The position numbers and the translations under genes were made by a program. Shown here piece after piece: positions 44,057 to 52,417 of a DNA stretch of 53,527 bases; position 1 is the stretch's first letter; each line of letters opens with the position of its first letter. Below the pieces are notes generated by a model, which had not been told where the DNA came from, made no database searches, and saw nothing but the letters and a program-made list of their open reading frames with translations. Source of the stretch: Nitrospirales bacterium (GTDB lineage: Bacteria; Nitrospirota; Nitrospiria; Nitrospirales; UBA8639); NCBI GenBank assembly GCA_021604105.1, contig BQIW01000023.1, positions 1-53,527 of the forward strand, in the 5' to 3' direction.

Positions 44057-46999
44057 CTATTCTGCTGCCTCAGGAATAAAGGCCATCGTTTCCTCTTCCT
44101 GGAAATGATCTTCGGCTTCCTCTGCCGGCATGAATTCTTGAACTCGCATATTTCCGCTATCAATCGAATAGACGTGTCCTCTGGAGTCAGCTCCAATTCC
44201 ATAAGGGAAGTTGAATTGGCCATCTTGTGAGCCAAAGCCGCCCCATTGGGTGATAAAGTTCCCGTCTCGATCAAACTTTTGGATGCGTTGGTTGCCGGTA
44301 TCACTGACAAATACGTCGCCTGATTCATCTACTGCCACACCCCAGGGTGATCGAAATTGTCCCGGTTCTTGCGCTTGGGCACTGCTGGCATGGCCAGGCC
44401 CAATTCCTCCACCCCACTTGGTAAGTAATTGGGGGAGGACGTTTGAGCTGGTATCAAATTTTTGAATCCGATGATTACCCATATCCACCACATAGACAGT
44501 TCCATCCGTTTGATCTACAGCAATGCCTCGCGCAAAATAAAATTGTCCGTCCCCATTCCCAAAGCTTCCCCACTGCATGATGAATTCTCCGGTTTCATCA
44601 AATTTTTGGACCCGGAAGTTGGCACTATCTACGACATACAGGTACCCGCGTACCCGGTCGACCGCCACTCCCCATGGAGCATTAAACTGTCCTTCGCCAT
44701 TCCCGCGGGATCCAAGTTTCATCATATAATGGCCTAATTTTCCATCAAATTTTTGAATTCGATGGTTATTGGTGTCCGCCACATACACATTCCCATTCCC
44801 ATCGCATGCGATGCCTGTTGGATTATTGAAACCTCCATTAGCGGATCCGAAATTTCCCCATAGCAGGATGAAATTTCCATTTCTGTCGAATTTCTGGATG
44901 CGGTTGTTCCCGTTATCAACCACAAACAATGACCCTTGGCGATCAATTGTTAGACCGTATAGAGGGCTAATAAATTCTCCACCATGGAGAAGAGAAGCTC
45001 CACGGCCTGGTTTTCCCCACTTTGCAGCACAAATATACCCAGACGTGTTGAGAAGGATGTTGGTGCTGGCGGGAACAGAAACGTTGTTGTTGGCATCTTT
45101 AAACCAAACGTAGACGGTTTTTGTGCCATCGGTTGGGGAGGTGGTAAAAGGAATAGTGGCTCCGAACTTTTGTTCGGGTTCCACTTCAACCCATCCAGGC
45201 ATGGTCCCGCTTGGGGTCATGGGGTTTTCAGAGATGAAATAGGCAGCCACTCCGCTATCCACGTCTTTAGCTGAGATGGTGGCGACCATATCAGGACTAT
45301 TGGTCATGTAGGCCCCATGATTAATGACGATGTCAGGATTTTGAGGGGCGGAGATGTCGATCAAAACCGGAATAGCCGTCTGCTCTTCAGATAGCCGGCT
45401 TTCTGCTCCATCTTCGGTCACCGACGTCATGGCATAAAAATATGCCGTATCATTCGTGAGGCCACTATGAATGTATGGAGTGGTCACCCCTTCAATTTTT
45501 GTGGAGGTATCTGTTGAGAGGTTTGGTTCAGTACTAAAATAGAGGTTGTAACTGACAGCATTGGGAACTTCAAGCCAACTTAGGATGTTTTCTGTATCTC
45601 CGGGTTTGGCGGCAAGGTTGATGGGGGCGGTAAGATCGCTGGCAACCCGTTTTTCCTGTTTGCCTCGATTGAGTTCATCCTCAGTTGGGGCAAACTTGGT
45701 TAAACGGTGGTTGCCGCTGTCGATGACGTACACATATCCCTCTTTGTCCACCGCAATTCCCGATGGGAAATTCAGTTGCCCTTCGGTTAATCCCCGATTT
45801 CCCCAGGAAGTGAGATATGTCCCGCTAGAATCAAATTTTTGGACCCGGTGATTTCCGCTGTCGACGACATACACATATCCTAAAGGGTCGCAGGCGACTC
45901 CCCATGGAGCTTTAAATTGGCCAGGGGCATTCCCTTCCTTTCCCCACTTCAGGAGAAAGTTACCCCGTGCGTCAAATTTTTGAATCCGATGGTTTCCCTC
46001 ATCGGCAATATATATATTCCCGACAAAGTCAACCGCGAGGCCGCGGGGATAAAAAAAGGCGCCATCATATCCCCCGTCACGTCCCCACTTAAGCACAGGG
46101 GAGCCGTCGGAAAGGAATTTTTGAATTCTGGCATTACTGGTATCCGAGACAAACAGATTGCCTTGGGAATCGGTGGTAACACCCCAAGGGACATCAAATT
46201 TCCCTGCTTCCGCCCCTCGCCAGGCAAAACCGAATTTTCCCCATGCGTTGATAATGTTTCCTTCGGAATCAAACTTTTGGATGCGATTGTTCCCACTGTC
46301 AGCTACATACACATCTCCCTCTGGTGATGTGGCAATGCCCCGTGGATAATAAAATTTCCCTTCGCTTGAATCAGGTTCGTCACCCCAACGTGCGAGAAAT
46401 ATTCCGGATCGGTCAAATTTCTGAATTGAATGATTGTCTGTATCGCCGATATAGATATTCCCGTCTTTATCTATCGCAATTCCGGTTGGTGATTTAAATT
46501 CTCCATCGTCAACTCCTTCGCACCCTATTTGCATCACGGGGAGATAGGGGGAAGGAATGGACATTACCTCTTCAGATAATAGACTTTCACCTTCTTCTGT
46601 GACCACAGAGATGGCATAGTGATAACAGAGGTTATTGGCTAGGTCGTTATGTTCGTAAGGAGAAATTGGTCCTTCAATGCAATTAGCTTTTTCTTTGGTT
46701 ATTCCAACTTTTGGGATAAAATCTTCCTGACCGGCTACGGGCCTGGTCAATTCGTTCGGCTTAATTTGAACACCTTTGGTGGTCATGAAATAAACGTTGT
46801 AATAGAGGGCATGTGGAACAGGGTCCCAGGTCAGAGTTATACGCGTATGATCAGGGACGGCGCGTAGGTTATCTGGTGCCTGTGGAATATTCGCATCCTC
46901 GCTTTGTCCTGCCCCCCAGTTCTCCTCTCCACTTTCCACGGTCAACATGTTTTGATAGAGAGGATATCCATAAAATAAAACATCGAGAAGTTTTGTCAT
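44057..46999 (-). CDS. Twin six-bladed NHL propeller protein with fibronectin III domains
   Basis: A 980-residue protein. Twelve NHL repeats in two groups of six are visible by their D-x-x-N-x-R-[IV]-Q-K-F-D turns: group one at about 165-440, group two at about 640-960. Each group should close a six-bladed propeller. A fibronectin III-like domain precedes each group (about 38-150 and 450-545), and an Ig-like segment (APQNPDIVINHGAYMTNSPD) lies before the second. NHL propellers bind proteins, RNA or carbohydrates. No signal peptide is seen (start MTKLLDVLFYGYPLY), so cell location is unclear. The acidic tail ends AFIPEAAE. Repeats are highly similar, suggesting recent duplication. Confidence 0.92.
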   Translation of the reverse strand: MTKLLDVLFYGYPLYQNMLTVESGEENWGAGQSEDANIPQAPDNLRAVPDHTRITLTWDPVPHALYYNVYFMTTKGVQIKPNELTRPVAGQEDFIPKVGITKEKANCIEGPISPYEHNDLANNLCYHYAISVVTEEGESLLSEEVMSIPSPYLPVMQIGCEGVDDGEFKSPTGIAIDKDGNIYIGDTDNHSIQKFDRSGIFLARWGDEPDSSEGKFYYPRGIATSPEGDVYVADSGNNRIQKFDSEGNIINAWGKFGFAWRGAEAGKFDVPWGVTTDSQGNLFVSDTSNARIQKFLSDGSPVLKWGRDGGYDGAFFYPRGLAVDFVGNIYIADEGNHRIQKFDARGNFLLKWGKEGNAPGQFKAPWGVACDPLGYVYVVDSGNHRVQKFDSSGTYLTSWGNRGLTEGQLNFPSGIAVDKEGYVYVIDSGNHRLTKFAPTEDELNRGKQEKRVASDLTAPINLAAKPGDTENILSWLEVPNAVSYNLYFSTEPNLSTDTSTKIEGVTTPYIHSGLTNDTAYFYAMTSVTEDGAESRLSEEQTAIPVLIDISAPQNPDIVINHGAYMTNSPDMVATISAKDVDSGVAAYFISENPMTPSGTMPGWVEVEPEQKFGATIPFTTSPTDGTKTVYVWFKDANNNVSVPASTNILLNTSGYICAAKWGKPGRGASLLHGGEFISPLYGLTIDRQGSLFVVDNGNNRIQKFDRNGNFILLWGNFGSANGGFNNPTGIACDGNGNVYVADTNNHRIQKFDGKLGHYMMKLGSRGNGEGQFNAPWGVAVDRVRGYLYVVDSANFRVQKFDETGEFIMQWGSFGNGDGQFYFARGIAVDQTDGTVYVVDMGNHRIQKFDTSSNVLPQLLTKWGGGIGPGHASSAQAQEPGQFRSPWGVAVDESGDVFVSDTGNQRIQKFDRDGNFITQWGGFGSQDGQFNFPYGIGADSRGHVYSIDSGNMRVQEFMPAEEAEDHFQEEETMAFIPEAAE

Positions 47000-47302
47000 G
47001 CTGTTCCTCTGAAACTGATGAGTCAGTTGTGTGAAATTTGTAATTTATCCAATAAATACAATAACTTACGACAAAAGTCTACCAGGAGAAAAAGAAGGAA
47101 GTCAAGGAAAGTATTAGCAGGCTATTTTCCTTTTAGCCGTCTTTGACAACAGGTCAAAAGTGAGGAATTTCAGATCAATAAAATACTCTTACATTATTTC
47201 TTTTGTAGATAATAGTTGAGACCTCATGGCCATAAAATTTCGCCCTTTCAACATCGGCAAATCTTAAGTGAGAATGCAAAACAAATTCCCCACTTTAAAA
47301 AT
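47000..47302. other. AT-rich intergenic region upstream of the NHL gene
   Basis: 303 nt with no gene seen. It lies between cspA and the NHL-repeat gene, both on the minus strand, and must hold the latter's promoter. Confidence 0.3.
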
Positions 47303-47524
47303 TTAAGATGGTTGGCCAATTCCTGATTTTGTGACGTTGGCCGCTTGTGGACCCTTTGCTCCCTCTACCAAGTCAAATTCTACCGATTCCCCCTCTTTTA
47401 GGGATTTAAATCCGTCTTCTTGAAGTGCGGAGTAATGGACAAACACATCTTGTCCACCTTCAACCTGAATGAATCCAAAACCTTTTCGATCATTAAACCA
47501 TTTCACCGTTCCCTTACTTTTCAT
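47303..47524 (-). CDS. cspA: Cold-shock domain protein (CspA family)
   Basis: A 73-residue single cold-shock domain. RNP1 KGFGFIQ and RNP2 DVFVHYS are intact, as are the aromatic residues of [15 protein letters not shown]. It binds single-stranded nucleic acid and acts as an RNA chaperone; members may be cold-induced or constitutive. The reading frame extends to an ATG at 47539, but that codon leads into GGGGAGGGGC, the ribosome site of ATG 47524, so the shorter start is right. A terminator-like hairpin lies upstream at 47592-47625. Confidence 0.95.
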   Translation of the reverse strand: MKSKGTVKWFNDRKGFGFIQVEGGQDVFVHYSALQEDGFKSLKEGESVEFDLVEGAKGPQAANVTKSGIGQPS

Positions 47525-47591
47525 GATGCCCCTCCCCATTAGAGTACTTGTTGATAAGTATATTGCAAAAAGTTGTGCTTGCTAAAAAGAA

Positions 47592-47625
47592 AAGCCGAAA
47601 AAGGAGTCTATTCCTCTTTCGGCTT
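47592..47625 (-). terminator. Terminator-like hairpin upstream of cspA
   Basis: AAGCCGAAAAAGG (47592-47604) pairs with CCTCTTTCGGCTT (47613-47625) with one mismatch. On the minus strand it is followed by TTTTCTTTTT. It lies 68 nt upstream of cspA's start codon, with no minus-strand gene upstream to terminate, so it may be part of the cspA leader or stop antisense transcription from the lptF side. Confidence 0.55.
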
Positions 47626-47733
47626 CACGGCGTAATATTCTTCTCACTTCTTTACCCATTACAAAAACACAAAGGGTTTAGCATAGTTTAGAGAATCTGT
47701 CAATAAATGACAGGAGGAAATTCATTCCCTACT

Positions 47734-47751
47734 ATTCGCCTATAGGCGAAT
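47734..47751. promoter_or_regulatory. Perfect 18-bp palindrome upstream of lptF
   Basis: ATTCGCCTATAGGCGAAT is fully self-complementary, with no spacer. It lies in the gap between cspA (minus) and lptF (plus), 13 nt before the first possible lptF start. This is typical for a dimeric repressor operator; the regulator is not known. Confidence 0.5.
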
Positions 47752-47763
47752 CATTTCGGATAT

Positions 47764-48930
47764 TTGATTGAAAATGAGCAAAGGGGTTATGCCAATCAAC
47801 CTACATTTTTCACCACTTTCCACTTTTTTGAATTGTCCAAGACCTTGATCAGACTTCTCGATCGGTACATTTTTTTTGAGTTGCTTCCCCCATTTTTGAC
47901 CAGCCTGTCCGGACTGTGTTTCATCATTTTTACCAAAGAAATGCTACGGTTGGTGGATTTAGTGGTCTCCCGAGGAATTAGTTTTGCGGCCTTGGGGGCT
48001 ATTGTGCTGCATCTGCTTCCTTCCTTTTTAGTTCTAACCTTACCAATTGCCTGCTTAATTGCCTCAATTTCGGCATTTAATCGCCTATCGTTTGACAATG
48101 AGGTGGTTGCCATTCGAGCCGCGGGGGTCAGCTTTTGGCGGATCAACCTTCCTGTAGTGGTCTTTTCCGGCATTGTGTTTCTCTTAACGGTGTATCTTTC
48201 TCAATGGGGCCAGCCATGGGCCAATGTGTCATTGAAGACTTTGGCTCTGAGCGTCATTGAAGATGAGTTGACTCTTGCTGTCGATTCGGGCGTGTTTAAT
48301 GAACCGATCCCCGGACTCATGGTGTATGTGCCACACTCTGAGAATGCCTCTGGCCATAAGGGAATATTTATTTCGGACCGACGTAATCCGGAGCAACCCT
48401 TGATAATTGTGGCGGAGAATTTTCACATGTTGAAACAGAGCGAGCGTCAACAGTTTGGTATTCGATTGTTTAAGGGGGCAATTCATCAAATCCCCAAAGA
48501 TGCCAATAGTTTTCATCGAGTCACCTTTGATACCTATGATTTTTGGATTTCTTCGCCTTTTGCCTCGGTCAAAGATAAAGCAAAACGGAAAACCTACCAA
48601 ACCCTCACTCAGCGATTGGAGAAATCTGGTGGAACTGATGCCGGTGCCCTTCGCCGATTAGTAGCCTTTCATAAAGACACCGCTTTTCCGGTTGCCACCT
48701 TTGTGCTGGGTTTATTAGGCGTCCCGGTGGGGATTGTGTCGAAGCGGTCCGGGAAAGCTGGAGGGTTTGCGATTGGGGTTCTTGTGATTATCGGATTTTA
48801 TTTATTGAATGTGTTGGGGGAATTTCTCGTAACGACGTTGGTGATTTCTCCGTTTTTCGGTGCGTGGATGCCTAACATTATCCTAGCCTGCTTCGCAGGA
48901 TTCCTGTTATTCCAAGCTGGAAAACAATGA
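47764..48930 (+). CDS. lptF: LPS export permease LptF
   Basis: A 388-residue YjgP/YjgQ-family permease, part of the LptB2FG inner-membrane complex that extracts LPS. Three N-terminal membrane helices (about 32-130), a periplasmic beta-jellyroll-type domain (about 160-300), and three C-terminal helices (about 302-385) follow the family plan. RAAGVSFWRINLPV is the coupling-helix region contacting LptB. The frame opens at TTG 47764. No ATG occurs early; TTG 47833 or 47845 (LIRLLDRYIFFEL) agrees better with LptF homologues. lptG follows after 28 nt. Confidence 0.92.
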   Translation: MIENEQRGYANQPTFFTTFHFFELSKTLIRLLDRYIFFELLPPFLTSLSGLCFIIFTKEMLRLVDLVVSRGISFAALGAIVLHLLPSFLVLTLPIACLIASISAFNRLSFDNEVVAIRAAGVSFWRINLPVVVFSGIVFLLTVYLSQWGQPWANVSLKTLALSVIEDELTLAVDSGVFNEPIPGLMVYVPHSENASGHKGIFISDRRNPEQPLIIVAENFHMLKQSERQQFGIRLFKGAIHQIPKDANSFHRVTFDTYDFWISSPFASVKDKAKRKTYQTLTQRLEKSGGTDAGALRRLVAFHKDTAFPVATFVLGLLGVPVGIVSKRSGKAGGFAIGVLVIIGFYLLNVLGEFLVTTLVISPFFGAWMPNIILACFAGFLLFQAGKQ

Positions 48931-48958
48931 TCCAGAATTCGTTTTAACAATATCGAAT

Positions 48959-50047
48959 ATGAAAAAAATTTCTTGGTATGTGTTTGGGAAATTTAGTGGC
49001 GTCTTCGTAATGTGTCTTGTAACAGTGCTGACGATTTATCTTGTTGTGGATTTTTTCGAAAAATTAAGAAAATTTTTGAAATATGATGCAGACTTAACTG
49101 TTATATTCAGTTTTTTTGTTTATCGGATTCCGGAAATTGCTTTTTTGCTAGCCCCTCTGGCGGCCCTCATGGCGTCAATTTTGACGGTTTGTGGGTTAAA
49201 TCGGACTCGTGAAATCACGGCGATGCGCAGTTGTGGATTAAGTTTTTATCAAATTGCCATTCCCTTTTTTGTCTTTGGTGGGCTTGTGAGTATCGTGGGT
49301 CTGAGTTTGACGGCGGTGGTGATTCCTCTGGCCAATTTACAAGCCGAATTTGTTCAATCGGTCTTGATCCAAAATAAACCAGAACCCCTCATACTTACTC
49401 CAGAACGATTGTGGCTTCGGGTGGGACGAAATCACCTGATGCGGATTGATTCGGTGACAGAAGATGGGTTTCGTTTAAATGGTATTCACCAGTACACACT
49501 TGATGATCGCTTCAGTCTCAAAGGCATTCTTGAAGGAGAATGGGCAATATTTGTCGATGAGGAATGGATGATGGAGCATGTGATTGAGCGAACATTTCAG
49601 GGTGACGAACGCATCCAAGTTAATGGTAAGCCACAGCAGGAATTGCCGCTCTCTCTTACGCCGGATGATTTTCAGAATTGGCTCGCTCAGTCACCAGAGC
49701 ATATGTCGTTGTATGAATTGCATGCCTATATTCAACGTGTCAAAGAAGATGGTCATAGTCCTCATCGTTTTTTGACTGACTATTGGGCTCGAATTGCGTA
49801 TTCGCTCGTTCCCCTGGTGATGATACTGGTAGGGATCTCGGTGAGTCTCCGAGGAAGTGGTATGCGTGAAGTTGGAATTGCCAAGGGGCTTGGGCAAACT
49901 TTGACAATTGGGTTTTTTTTCTGGGCTGCTCATTCGATAGGCATTGTTTTAGGAAGAAATGGAGCGGTATTACCGATCATCGGCAGCTGGATTGCCACAA
50001 TTATGTTTTTGATTATCGGTATAAATCTTTTTTTGAGACTAAAATGA
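48959..50047 (+). CDS. lptG: LPS export permease LptG
   Basis: A 362-residue partner of LptF in the LPS transporter. The N-terminal helices (KKISWYVFGKFSGVFVMCLV) and the coupling-helix motif RSCGLSFYQIAIPF mark the YjgP/YjgQ family. The periplasmic domain is about 125-260, and the C-terminal helices (YSLVPLVMILVGISVSL onward) complete six membrane segments. Together the two genes indicate an LPS-bearing outer membrane. No terminator was seen in the 298 nt that follow before the riboswitch. Confidence 0.94.
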   Translation: MKKISWYVFGKFSGVFVMCLVTVLTIYLVVDFFEKLRKFLKYDADLTVIFSFFVYRIPEIAFLLAPLAALMASILTVCGLNRTREITAMRSCGLSFYQIAIPFFVFGGLVSIVGLSLTAVVIPLANLQAEFVQSVLIQNKPEPLILTPERLWLRVGRNHLMRIDSVTEDGFRLNGIHQYTLDDRFSLKGILEGEWAIFVDEEWMMEHVIERTFQGDERIQVNGKPQQELPLSLTPDDFQNWLAQSPEHMSLYELHAYIQRVKEDGHSPHRFLTDYWARIAYSLVPLVMILVGISVSLRGSGMREVGIAKGLGQTLTIGFFFWAAHSIGIVLGRNGAVLPIIGSWIATIMFLIIGINLFLRLK

Positions 50048-50345
50048 GGGATCCAGGATTGGTATGAAGGCCAATTGAGGCAATGTGTGCTTGAGATTTT
50101 GGTCATCGGTTGCTATTCACCATTCGTGTTGGTTCTTGATGCTGTGCAATGTATGAACTTGTCAAGTTTTCTCATATACACGCAAGGGATTTTCTTAATT
50201 CCCCTTGACTCGGATCCGATAACACTTCCTGAGAGATAGAGGGCGAAGGGGAAGAGGGATTCGAAACTCCAAGGCCGGCAGTTGATTGGGGAAACCTCCA
50301 AACCCCACCACTTTCATGAGGTTGTAATGATCAAATAACGTATTT

Positions 50346-50443
50346 AACAGGTGACAAGGGCAAACTATCCGTGAGGGTAGGGCGCAAAGCCAAGAAACCC
50401 TGAGAACGTTGTTGTTTCAGGGTTCGTCTGGTTACCGAACTGT
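50346..50443 (+). ncRNA. c-di-GMP-I (GEMM) riboswitch aptamer
   Basis: The conserved blocks of the GEMM-I aptamer are present and in order: AAGGGCAAACT (50355-50366), the first hairpin ATCC-GTGA-GGGT with a GNRA-type tetraloop, GGCGCAAAGCC (50380-50391), a second hairpin AAACCCTGA/TCAGGGTT (50396-50423) and GGTTACCGAACTGT (50430-50443). The G that contacts one guanine of c-di-GMP and the C that contacts the other lie in the first and last blocks. The P1 helix is short (ACAG with CTGT). It lies 83 nt upstream of the sigma-factor start codon. Identification is by eye from consensus. Confidence 0.88.
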
Positions 50444-50472
50444 GCTGGTAGATCCATGCGTTCGTTCATGCG

Positions 50473-50500
50473 CCCATTCCCTGGAATTGGGAGCTTTTTC
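50473..50500 (+). terminator. Terminator in the sigma-factor leader (expression platform)
   Basis: CCCATTCC (50473-50480) and GGAATTGGG (50483-50491) form a stem with one bulge, followed by AGCTTTTTC. It lies between the c-di-GMP aptamer and the start codon, where the expression platform of a transcriptional riboswitch would be. Confidence 0.6.
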
Positions 50501-50525
50501 TTGGTCACCCTGGAAAGGCCAAAGT

Positions 50526-51404
50526 ATGGACGAAGACGCACCACCTTTCATAGAGACAGCAGTTGGTATTAAAGAACGCGACTCGTCTCACCTCGGTTCG
50601 GTTAGTCCTGACCAAGCAGACCATGCGGAGGTATGGGGCCAGCTTGATCAGGAACATGTTACCCGGATTTTATTGGAGTTTCTCCCGACCATTCGTCGGA
50701 TGGCTGGAATTATGGCGTCCAGGAATCCCTTTTCCCTGGATGTCGAGGATTTGACGAGCGCAGGGGCTATGGGGTTGTTGTCGGCATTGAAGCGCTACGA
50801 TCCAACACGGGATATTAAGTTTCGCACATTTGCCGAATATCGCATTCGCGGCATGATGTTAGATGAAATTCGATCGATGGATTGGGTTCCTCGATCTGTT
50901 CGATCTCGCCGCGATCAAGTGCGACATATTGTTGAAGAGCATCTTCAAAAAAATGGGGAGCCGCCGACTACACAGGAATTGGCCACGCTGTTGGGCGTTT
51001 CCATTGAGGAAATAGAAGGAGTGGGAGGGTGTGATCCTCGTTTAATTAGTCTGGATGAGCCGGTTGGGCAGGGAGAAGGTGAATGCACCCTCCGTGATGT
51101 CTTACCGGATGTTAACCATCTGGACCCTTTTGTTGCCTGCGCGGATGCAGAAATGAAAGCGGCATTGTCAGCGGCGCTCCAGACATTATCGGAACGCCAG
51201 CAAGAGGTGCTTCAATCGTATTATCATGCCGGATTGACAATGAAAGAAATTGGTCGGCAGATGGGGCTGACAGAGTCTGGGGTTTGTCGGGTGCATTCGG
51301 GTGCACTTCGACATCTACGCATGGAGTTGACACGTATTGAAGATGGGGGACCCAGTGCTCCTCGACCTAGGAATTTACGAAAAACGCGCGTTTTCAGTGA
51401 CTAA
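50526..51404 (+). CDS. fliA: FliA-type (sigma-28) RNA polymerase sigma factor
   Basis: A 292-residue sigma-70-family factor. Region 2 has LDVEDLTSAGAMGLLSAL and FRTFAEYRIRGMMLDEIRSMDWVPRSVRSR, the FliA hallmark. Region 3 includes GEPPTTQELATLLGVS, and region 4 (LSERQQEVLQSYYHAGLTMKEIGRQMGL) has the helix-turn-helix. FliA directs late flagellar and motility genes. The frame is open upstream to 50409, but that overlaps the riboswitch; ATG 50526, with GGAAAGG upstream, is the credible start. A 30-residue Arg/Pro-rich tail follows region 4. No flagellar genes are nearby. Confidence 0.92.
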   Translation: MDEDAPPFIETAVGIKERDSSHLGSVSPDQADHAEVWGQLDQEHVTRILLEFLPTIRRMAGIMASRNPFSLDVEDLTSAGAMGLLSALKRYDPTRDIKFRTFAEYRIRGMMLDEIRSMDWVPRSVRSRRDQVRHIVEEHLQKNGEPPTTQELATLLGVSIEEIEGVGGCDPRLISLDEPVGQGEGECTLRDVLPDVNHLDPFVACADAEMKAALSAALQTLSERQQEVLQSYYHAGLTMKEIGRQMGLTESGVCRVHSGALRHLRMELTRIEDGGPSAPRPRNLRKTRVFSD

Positions 51405-51974
51405 TTAAATAGTGTGTTTATTAAAAAATTCGTGCCCGCCAATTTTTGCCACTTTACGGTTGAACTGAGCCCACCGGGGAGTTTTGACCAGTTGTGGATT
51501 ATAAAATAGTACAGCCCCCTCCACAATCTTTCGGCCGTCTTGTACAACTTTCCAAGCTAATAAACTATCCTGCATTACACGATTTGTATGATCAAATTCC
51601 ACTTCTTCTGGATTACGACCCATCCATGGTTCAAACTGTTTGGCACGAAGAACTGTTCCTTTGACCGTCCCATCGCTGTGGTATTTGAGAGTCATTCGGT
51701 TCCGAATGACGGCCGCAACCGCTAACTTTCCAGCAAAACTTTCACCACCGGCTTCCATATAGATGGTTAGGGCCGCTAATGTGTCGTCGCTGTGACTAGA
51801 TTCCTGCCGGTGGATTGTTTTTAGATGTAAAGGTGACGCAGGCGTGGAAGAGGAAAGAACCAATGCGATATCAGATGAATTTACGGGAGTAGGTGAGACC
51901 GGGAGTAAGCATAAGGAGGAGGTTTCTATCCCGATGAGGAGGATAAAAGACAAAAGTGTGTGGGTTCGTTTCAT
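51405..51974 (-). CDS. SleB-like cell-wall hydrolase
   Basis: A 189-residue exported protein (signal-anchor MKRTHTLLSFILLIGIETSS). The Hydrolase_2 (SleB/CwlJ) domain is at about 65-185: LAALTIYMEAGGESFAGKLAVAAVIRNRM has the catalytic glutamate, and KQFEPWMG and AVLFYNPQLVKTP are conserved further on. In spore formers these enzymes degrade cortex; in Gram-negatives they act as lytic enzymes on peptidoglycan. It is convergent with the sigma-factor gene, with no gap. Confidence 0.88.
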   Translation of the reverse strand: MKRTHTLLSFILLIGIETSSLCLLPVSPTPVNSSDIALVLSSSTPASPLHLKTIHRQESSHSDDTLAALTIYMEAGGESFAGKLAVAAVIRNRMTLKYHSDGTVKGTVLRAKQFEPWMGRNPEEVEFDHTNRVMQDSLLAWKVVQDGRKIVEGAVLFYNPQLVKTPRWAQFNRKVAKIGGHEFFNKHTI

Positions 51975-52417
51975 TTTATCCCTTAAAGTCGCGATGGGTT
52001 TGGAGTTTTCTCATTGATTTTTCTGTAGAATGAAGGAGTGCGGTTCAATGAAAATGCTTCTTGGGCACGGTCCTTCGCAAAGTATATGCCATTGACGTTT
52101 TAGATTGTTCAATGGATTATGTTTATGGGAGTTTTGGGTTGTAGGAGGGAGGTTGGTGTTAGACGTTTGGTGTTTTCAGAAGTGATAAGTAGGCTCCATA
52201 CGGCAGTGTGTCGTGATTTCGAGACATTTAAGATGAGGCAAAACGTTATAGTATTTTTTAGTGCTTGAAAAAAGGGGATTTCGAGATTCCCGTACTGGTC
52301 AAAAAATCTGACATTCCTAAAAAATAGGTAAAGCGAAACATTGAAGCAGATAGAGAGCGGCTAGGTAATCTATGGAGAATGATGGTTGTTGTGCGCTTTT
52401 AGAGGATGGAGGAGACC
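51975..52417. other. Intergenic region, nothing firm
   Basis: 443 AT-rich nucleotides between the divergent hydrolase and TPR-like genes. A 15-codon frame (52045-52092 region) behind AAGGAG is too short to trust. A small hairpin GGGGATTT-CG-AGATTCCC lies at about 52275. No conserved gene or clear promoter seen. Confidence 0.3.

Noticed and set aside
50409-50525. N-terminal extension of the sigma factor upstream of Met 50526
   Set aside because: It would translate the c-di-GMP aptamer and terminator; the residues match no sigma-factor homologue that I know.
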